Origin: an uncultured Clostridia bacterium
Lineage (GTDB): Bacteria; Bacillota; Clostridia; Oscillospirales; Acutalibacteraceae
DNA length: 20,158 nt
NCBI GenBank assembly: GCA_937916395.1
Contig: CALFTN010000047.1
Coordinates: 1-20,158, forward strand
Reading direction: 5' to 3'
The notes under the pieces are model-generated. The model searched no databases. It saw only the letters and a list, made by a program, of their open reading frames with translations, and was not told where the DNA came from. The position numbers were made by a program, and so were the translations under genes. Shown piece after piece: positions 16,445-20,158 of the stretch (positions are counted from its first letter, which is position 1; every line of letters starts with the position of its first letter).

Positions 16445-16475
16445 AATAAATTTGTAAATTGTTTACAAATTTATT
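16445..16475. promoter_or_regulatory. Perfect palindrome in the fucO leader, possible operator
   Basis: Two perfect 14-base arms (AATAAATTTGTAAA 16445-16458 and its complement 16462-16475) are separated by TTG. The site lies between the predicted fucO start of transcription (about 16505) and the ribosome binding site. The core TTGTAAA-n3-TTTACAA recalls Rex sites, but Rex sites have TTAA cores and a 4-base centre, so the regulator is not identified. It could also fold as an mRNA hairpin. Confidence 0.6.
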
Positions 16476-16511
16476 TTATAATGTAGATAACTTTTATAAG
16501 TATCTAATAAT

Positions 16512-16540
16512 AGATTACACTATTTTGGCTTCATTGTCAA
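16512..16540 (-). promoter_or_regulatory. Promoter of fucO
   Basis: On the minus strand, a consensus TTGACA (16535-16540), a 17-base spacer and TAATCT (16512-16517). It places the palindrome about 30-60 bases downstream of the start site. Confidence 0.65.
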
Positions 16541-16573
16541 TATATTAACGATAAATATATATTTACTATTCTA

Positions 16574-16602
16574 TTGTTTTTAACAGGATAATATGTTATA
16601 AT
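16574..16602 (+). promoter_or_regulatory. Promoter of the GH125 gene
   Basis: TTGTTT (16574-16579), a 17-base spacer and a perfect TATAAT (16597-16602). The leader is about 20 bases and contains AGGAG (16619-16623). Confidence 0.7.
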
Positions 16603-16630
16603 AAAAATATATTTTTACAGGAGATTTTTT

Positions 16631-17914
16631 ATGGAAATTCCAAAGATTCTTTTAAATAAGTCAGAAGAAATTGAAGCAATATTAAAAGAAAAATGTCCCG
16701 AAGCGGCACCATTTTTTAAAGGTTGCTTTTTAAACACAATAGAAACAACTGTCAGACAATTAGATGATGGCAGTTACTTTGTTATCACAGGTGATATTCC
16801 TGCTATGTGGCTTAGGGATAGTGCCGCACAAGTTAAGCCTTACATACGTTTTGCTAATGAGGATGAAAATTTAAAAGAAATACTTAAAAGCATTATTGAA
16901 AAACATGCGTATTATGTCTGCCTTGACCCATATTCAAATGCTTTCAATGCAGAAGCAAATCCTAATTCTGCAAAGGACGAAACCGACTTTTATCACGAGC
17001 TTATATGGGAAAGGAAATATGAGGTTGATTCTTTGTGTGCCCCTCTTTACTTAGCACACGAATATTATCAGACAACTCTTGATTCATCAATTTTCACGGA
17101 GCAGTTTCATAAAATGTTAGAAACAATTTATGAAACCTTCAAAAAAGAGCAGAATCATTTTGCAAACTCTACATATTTTTTCAACAGAAAGAACTGCCCG
17201 GCTATTGACACACTTTCTAATGATGGTAAGGGCGAAGAAGTTTGCTACACTGGTATGACATGGTCAGGCTTCAGACCATCGGACGACCGTTGCAAATTGG
17301 GATATTTAATTCCAGCTAATATGATGGCTGTGTGTGCACTTAAAAAAGCCGCTGAAATGGCAAATATTGGTTTTGAGGATATTAAGCTTGAAAGTGAGTG
17401 CCGTTCACTTGCGTTTGATATTGATGAAGGTATTAAAGCGTATGGCGTAATTGAAAATGACCGACACGGCAAAATTTTTGCCTACGAAACAGATGGCAAA
17501 GGCAATTATGTTTTAATGGATGATGCCAACTCACCAAGTCTTCTTGCCGCTCCATATTTGGGTTACATAAAAGCAGACAATGAGCTTTATAAAAACACAA
17601 GAAGCTTTGTGCTTTCTAATGATAACCCTTGGTATTTTGAAGGACGTGCTGCTAAAGGTGTTGGCAGTCCGCACACTGGTATTGATAAAATATGGCATAT
17701 TGCGCTTTCAATGCAGGCACTCACAAGCACAGACCCAAAAGAAGTTAAAGAGTGCATAACTATGCTTACTACTACTGACGCCGGAACAAAATTAATGCAC
17801 GAATCTTTTTATAAGCACGATTCAACTGATTTTACAAGACCTTGGTTTGCATGGTCAAACAGCCTTTTTGCAGAGCTTTTAATAAGAATTGCAGAGGGTA
17901 AGATTAGTTGCTAG
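16631..17914 (+). CDS. Glycoside hydrolase family 125 exo-alpha-1,6-mannosidase
   Basis: 427 aa, an (alpha/alpha)6-barrel enzyme of GH125 (formerly DUF1237). The family removes non-reducing alpha-1,6-linked mannose. Signatures: GDIPAMWLRDSAAQV near 54-68, GMTWSGFRPSDDRC with D218/D219 (the general acid is D220 in C. perfringens GH125), NPWYFEGRAAKGVGSPHTG, and HESF with E391 (base E393 in the same homologue), followed by FTRPWFAWSNSLFAEL. No signal peptide is visible, so it should act inside the cell on imported oligomannosides. Length is normal. The stop codon (17912-17914) lies at the very start of a tandem-repeat array, so the repeat locus abuts the gene without truncating it noticeably. 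No transporter or sugar-processing partner is next to it apart from divergent fucO. Confidence 0.94.
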   Translation: MEIPKILLNKSEEIEAILKEKCPEAAPFFKGCFLNTIETTVRQLDDGSYFVITGDIPAMWLRDSAAQVKPYIRFANEDENLKEILKSIIEKHAYYVCLDPYSNAFNAEANPNSAKDETDFYHELIWERKYEVDSLCAPLYLAHEYYQTTLDSSIFTEQFHKMLETIYETFKKEQNHFANSTYFFNRKNCPAIDTLSNDGKGEEVCYTGMTWSGFRPSDDRCKLGYLIPANMMAVCALKKAAEMANIGFEDIKLESECRSLAFDIDEGIKAYGVIENDRHGKIFAYETDGKGNYVLMDDANSPSLLAAPYLGYIKADNELYKNTRSFVLSNDNPWYFEGRAAKGVGSPHTGIDKIWHIALSMQALTSTDPKEVKECITMLTTTDAGTKLMHESFYKHDSTDFTRPWFAWSNSLFAELLIRIAEGKISC

Positions 17915-17973
17915 TATGGCTAGTATGGCTGGTTGGCTAGTTGGCTGGTTGGCTGGTTGGCTAGTGTGGCTGT
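17911..17973. repeat. Left tandem array, degenerate 8/9-base units
   Basis: About seven units of ATGGCTAGT and its shortened or altered forms (TGGCTAGT, TGGCTGGT, GTGGCTGTT). They are the reverse complement of the unit in the array at 18497-18568, so the two arrays face each other across the palindrome-rich locus. The first units overlap the stop codon of the GH125 gene. Confidence 0.85.
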
Positions 17974-18008
17974 TGAAAATGAAATAATAAATTTCTTCTT
18001 ACAAAACG

Positions 18009-18343
18009 CCTCTCTTCGAAGAGAGGGGGACCATTCATTGATATATCTGGATTTAGTGAATGGTTTTCAGGCGACAAAGCAATTACAATTTAATAAAAAT
18101 TTAAAACGGAATGGTGGAGAGTTCTTTGCCACGAGGTTGTTTTTACAAATAATCTTGCTTGAAGAAGAAATAAACTAACCTATTCACAAAACCGACGTAC
18201 TCTGTTTTTTGAGGTTAACTCGTGTCGAAGAACTCTCCACCACCCAAGGGAACTTGTCTATTTTAATAAGCTCTCAACACGCTTGAAAGCTTATTAAAGT
18301 GAGAAACTAAACACAAGGCGGTCCCCCTCTCTTCGAAGAGAGG
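18009..18343. repeat. Module A, 335-base element with 24-base terminal inverted repeats (copy 1)
   Basis: Both ends carry CCTCTCTTCGAAGAGAGG followed inward by GGGACC (18009-18032 and, inverted, 18320-18343). Internal symmetry includes 23-base arms at 18113-18135 and 18219-18241 (GGTGGAGAGTTCTT core, two mismatches), an ACCATTCA/TGAATGGT pair near 18031-18066, and an 11-bp hairpin at 18262-18298. A second copy in opposite orientation begins at 19958; the 106 bases at 18144-18249 match 20053-20158 in reverse complement with three differences. Confidence 0.8.
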
Positions 18344-18436
18344 CAGGGAACGAAGAAACAGCCTTGTTGTATCATTTTTAGATTATTGTTTGTAAGCGAG
18401 TTAGTAAATTATAAATGAAACGAAAAATTAATTGTA

Positions 18437-18470
18437 ACAAAACGCCTCTCTTCGAAGAGAGGCGTTTTGT
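18437..18470. repeat. 34-base perfect palindrome
   Basis: The 18-base palindrome at 18445-18462 is extended by ACAAAACG on the left and CGTTTTGT on the right, giving a perfect 34-base inverted repeat. As RNA it would form a stem of about 15 bp. It may help end transcription arriving from either side, but no long T run follows it. Confidence 0.85.
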
Positions 18471-18496
18471 AAGAAGAAATTTATTATTCCATTTTC

Positions 18497-18571
18497 ACTA
18501 GACATACTAGCCACACTAGCCATACTAGCCATACTAGCCATACTAGCCATACTAGCCATACTAGCCATACT
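18497..18571. repeat. Right tandem array, 9-base unit ACTAGCCAT
   Basis: Eight consecutive 9-base units: one ACTAGACAT, one ACTAGCCAC, then six exact ACTAGCCAT, followed by a partial unit running into the pilin terminator. The units are exact here and degenerate in the mirror array at 17911-17973. Confidence 0.92.
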
Positions 18572-18604
18572 AAAAAAACGACTTGCTAAGCAAGTCGTTT
18601 TTTT
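18572..18604. terminator. Terminator overlapping the pilin-like gene's stop codon
   Basis: Complementary arms AAAAAAACGACTTGCT (18572-18587) and AGCAAGTCGTTTTTTT (18589-18604). A realistic fold is a CGACTTG/CAAGTCG stem with a 5-base loop flanked by A and T runs. The stop codon of the minus-strand gene (18586-18588) sits in the loop. It can act on both strands. Confidence 0.85.
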
Positions 18605-19788
18605 CTTCTATAAACAGCCACCGCAACAATTCCAGCAACTGAACCTACACCCATAATCAAATATGGCAACTCGTCGATTAAAAGCTCTGGTTCAAGAGCA
18701 TAAACCGAAAAGGCAACAAGTGGTTTGAGTGCCACACGAACTGCCGCCTTGAGTGGCTCACTTTCTGCAATAAAATCTGCAATAGGTGGTGAAATAGTGT
18801 AATAAGCTTTTACAAACATTCTTCCGAGTGGGTTAGTTTTTAAGCACTGGTCTCTGAACTGGCAAAGAATACCAACCTCACCGGTAGCTTCGCCGTAGCC
18901 AGCAGTAGCAATAAAGCAGAAGCTTGCAACAGAAAGTGCGTTTGTAGCACTATCGGCAGAAATAGCCGAGTCAGAAGAAATTCTTAAAACCGTTCCGTTT
19001 TCATCAACCGACATAGCGTATTTTTCAGTTCTGCCACTCTCACCATAAATAGTAGCGGCATCTCTCGCACCGTTAGTTGTGTTAACTCTGAATGTCTGGT
19101 TATTTGCAACCATATTAGGGAAATGGTAAGAAACATCCATACCATAAAATATGTAGTCCTGAATATCCTGATTTAATTGATTGTTACGTGTAGCAACCTC
19201 CGCTGCTTCAGCAGCAGTAGTTGCGGCATCTGTAGGATTTGCTGTGCCGTTTTCATCTGTTACGTCACCAAAATCAAAATCGTTATCAACCGCCGCAATA
19301 TAAACCTTAACACCACACTGGTTAGAAATTTCGCCAGCACCTAAAAAGTCTTCGTCTTGATAAACGTCAAATTTTATATAAAGTGGCGTTTCTGGGTTTA
19401 AGCAAACCTGGCTTGTTTCTTTAGCAAGACCACGCTCTAAAACATAAAGATAGTAGCCATCATACCTGTTGTCGCCGTTACGGTCCTCTTTCTGAGCGTA
19501 AATGTAAGCGTAAGAATTATCTTTACCAGCGACTGTAGGAACAACGCTTGTTGTAGGGTAAACCTCTGCTTTGGTGGCAACACCAATGTTAGTGCCACTT
19601 TGCAAATATTCTGCAACAGACTTTACCATTTCTTGTTTAATGTAGCGTTCTTCGGTTTTGTTGTAGGTACGAAGGGCAGATTGAAAAAGATTTGCAAGGG
19701 CAACAACACCAAAGCCCATTAACGCAACAACGAGCATAAGCTCCACTAATGTAAAGCCTTTTTTGTGTTTTAGCATAAATTTGAACAT
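18586..19788 (-). CDS. Type IV pilin-like protein with C-terminal CFI-box and membrane anchor
   Basis: 400 aa. The N-terminus is a prepilin peptidase signal: basic leader, cleavage at G11-F12, then FTLVELMLVV with the conserved Glu (E16) at position +5 and a hydrophobic helix to about 33. The middle (about 60-275) is a predicted extracellular region with Asp/Asn-rich and Ala/Thr-rich stretches and no family I recognise. From 291 the motif CFIATAGYG begins a CFI-box-type C-terminal module (FRDQCL, LGRMFVKAYYTISPPIADFI). It is followed by a hydrophobic segment (about 375-393) and a basic tail RRKKRLA. An N-terminal pilin helix plus a C-terminal anchor in one protein is unusual. AAAGGGGGAT precedes the ATG. 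No other pilus gene is in the window. The gene is alone between two inverted copies of a repeat element. Confidence 0.8.
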   Translation of the reverse strand: MFKFMLKHKKGFTLVELMLVVALMGFGVVALANLFQSALRTYNKTEERYIKQEMVKSVAEYLQSGTNIGVATKAEVYPTTSVVPTVAGKDNSYAYIYAQKEDRNGDNRYDGYYLYVLERGLAKETSQVCLNPETPLYIKFDVYQDEDFLGAGEISNQCGVKVYIAAVDNDFDFGDVTDENGTANPTDAATTAAEAAEVATRNNQLNQDIQDYIFYGMDVSYHFPNMVANNQTFRVNTTNGARDAATIYGESGRTEKYAMSVDENGTVLRISSDSAISADSATNALSVASFCFIATAGYGEATGEVGILCQFRDQCLKTNPLGRMFVKAYYTISPPIADFIAESEPLKAAVRVALKPLVAFSVYALEPELLIDELPYLIMGVGSVAGIVAVAVYRRKKRLA

Positions 19789-19853
19789 TTGGTAAAATCC
19801 CCCTTTGGTGGTATTTTTAGTGCTGAGTGCTGAGTTGTGGGTCTGCGACGCTA

Positions 19854-19920
19854 ATTATAATGGTTTGTTGTAACAGGTAATTTATTGTTTCATTTTCAGA
19901 TTATTTTTGTAGTAAGTCAA
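19854..19920 (-). promoter_or_regulatory. Candidate promoters of the pilin-like gene
   Basis: Two weak options on the minus strand. A perfect TATAAT at 19854-19859 has no good -35. TTGACT at 19915-19920 is followed after 17 bases by GAAAAT (19892-19897), lying inside repeat module B. Neither is convincing alone. A short tandem TGCTGAG-TGCTGAG (about 19821-19834) lies in the leader. Confidence 0.3.
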
Positions 19921-19957
19921 TTATAAATGAAACAAAAAAGTTATTTTTACAACCCTG
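19885..19957. repeat. Module B, copy 2 (direct repeat of 18369-18444)
   Basis: This stretch matches the region left of the palindrome at 18445 in the same orientation, with small gaps. Shared blocks are AGATTATT, AATTATAAATGAAAC and the run into the palindrome. It carries inverted arms TGTTTCATTT and AAATGAAACA; the earlier copy has the same arms with one mismatch. Confidence 0.7.
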
Positions 19958-20158
19958 CCTCTCTTCGAAGAGAGGGGGACCACCGTCCCTTGCGTTTGCT
20001 TATTTTAATAAATTCTCAAGCGTGTTGAAAATTTATTAAAACAAACAATTTTCCTTGGGTGGTGGAGAGTTCTTCGCAACGAGTTAACCTCAAAAAACAG
20101 AGCACGTCGGTTTTGTGAATAGGTTAGTTTATTTCTTCTTCAAGCAAGATTATTTGTA
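19958..20158. repeat. Module A, copy 2, inverted and cut by the window end
   Basis: It starts with the palindrome CCTCTCTTCGAAGAGAGG (19958-19975) and GGGACC, then follows the reverse complement of 18343 down to 18144. The last 106 bases match copy 1 at 103 positions by eye; the part nearer the palindrome has diverged more. About 130 further bases would complete the module outside the window. No gene is seen here. Confidence 0.85.

Larger units (their letters stand above)
17975..18496. repeat. Composite inverted-repeat element with palindromes
   Basis: A 522-base locus bounded by 52-base terminal inverted repeats (17975-18026 and 18445-18496, one mismatch by eye). Each contains TTCTTCTTACAAAACG followed by the palindrome CCTCTCTTCGAAGAGAGG. 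Inside are a 335-base module (18009-18343), a third palindrome (18326-18343) and a module of about 100 bases (18344-18444). No transposase or convincing reading frame is present. The locus fills the gap between the convergent mannosidase and pilin genes. It resembles a non-autonomous, MITE-like or REP-like element cluster; the family name is not known to me. Confidence 0.8.

Noticed and set aside
16445..16475. A definite Rex operator
   Set aside because: The centre is 3 bases rather than 4 and the half-sites read TTGTAAA instead of TTGTTAA or TTGTGAA, so the regulator cannot be named.
17933..18178. An 81-codon open frame (plus strand) across the left tandem array and module A
   Set aside because: It is made of repeat sequence (array, palindrome and internal inverted repeats), has no proper ribosome binding site and shows no protein-like composition apart from the repeats.
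18437..18470. A confident intrinsic terminator for the GH125 gene
   Set aside because: The hairpin is strong, but only four T residues lie within its 3' arm and no T run follows; it is reported as a palindrome instead.
17911..18571. CRISPR array
   Set aside because: The repeats are 8-9 bases in direct tandem without spacers, and the palindromes are irregularly spaced; no cas gene is present.

Overview
The window looks like chromosomal DNA from a low-GC, spore-forming, anaerobic member of the Clostridia, probably a gut Oscillospiraceae/Ruminococcus-type organism. The evidence is AT-rich sequence with strong purine-rich ribosome binding sites, a T-box in front of thrS, SpoVAD, a Firmicutes-style Mrp, a degenerate dockerin module and a GH125 mannosidase. 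This assignment is inferred from gene content only.

Layout. The left edge (1-55) is the 3' end of a 5S rRNA with its terminator, convergent with thrS. thrS (154-2091, minus) is preceded by a complete T-box leader with an ACC threonine specifier and its own promoter. Next comes the conserved minus-strand operon rpmH-rnpA-yidD-yidC-jag/khpB (2413-5134), driven by a clear promoter at 5259-5287. Neither dnaA nor mnmE is next to it. Divergent from rpmH are an Mrp/NBP35 Fe-S carrier ATPase and, 10 bases later, a secreted transglutaminase-like protein with a degenerate dockerin (5407-8008). Convergent with that is a translationally coupled trmO/FliB-like methylase pair (7994-9660). A plus-strand operon then encodes a membrane diguanylate cyclase, a pyrophosphatase and a hybrid histidine kinase (9853-13964). 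An orphan spoVAD follows, with a 47-codon membrane peptide gene. A bidirectional terminator separates these from fucO (minus), which is divergent from a GH125 alpha-mannosidase (plus). The fucO leader contains a perfect 14-bp-arm palindrome.

The right end (17911-20158) is the least ordinary part. It holds a composite repeat locus built from the 18-bp palindrome CCTCTCTTCGAAGAGAGG (four copies), a 335-bp module with 24-bp terminal inverted repeats, a smaller direct-repeat module and mirror-oriented 9-bp tandem arrays. A second copy, in opposite orientation, runs off the window end. The two copies flank a single gene for a type IV pilin-like protein carrying a C-terminal CFI-box and membrane anchor. 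The copies differ by paired substitutions that preserve a hairpin, and their modules are rearranged relative to each other. No transposase is present.

Functional links that look plausible: the pyrophosphatase would remove the PPi made by the cyclase next to it; the rpmH operon groups ribosome, RNase P and membrane-insertion functions as in most bacteria; and fucO and GH125 may both serve host-glycan sugar metabolism. The last link is inference.
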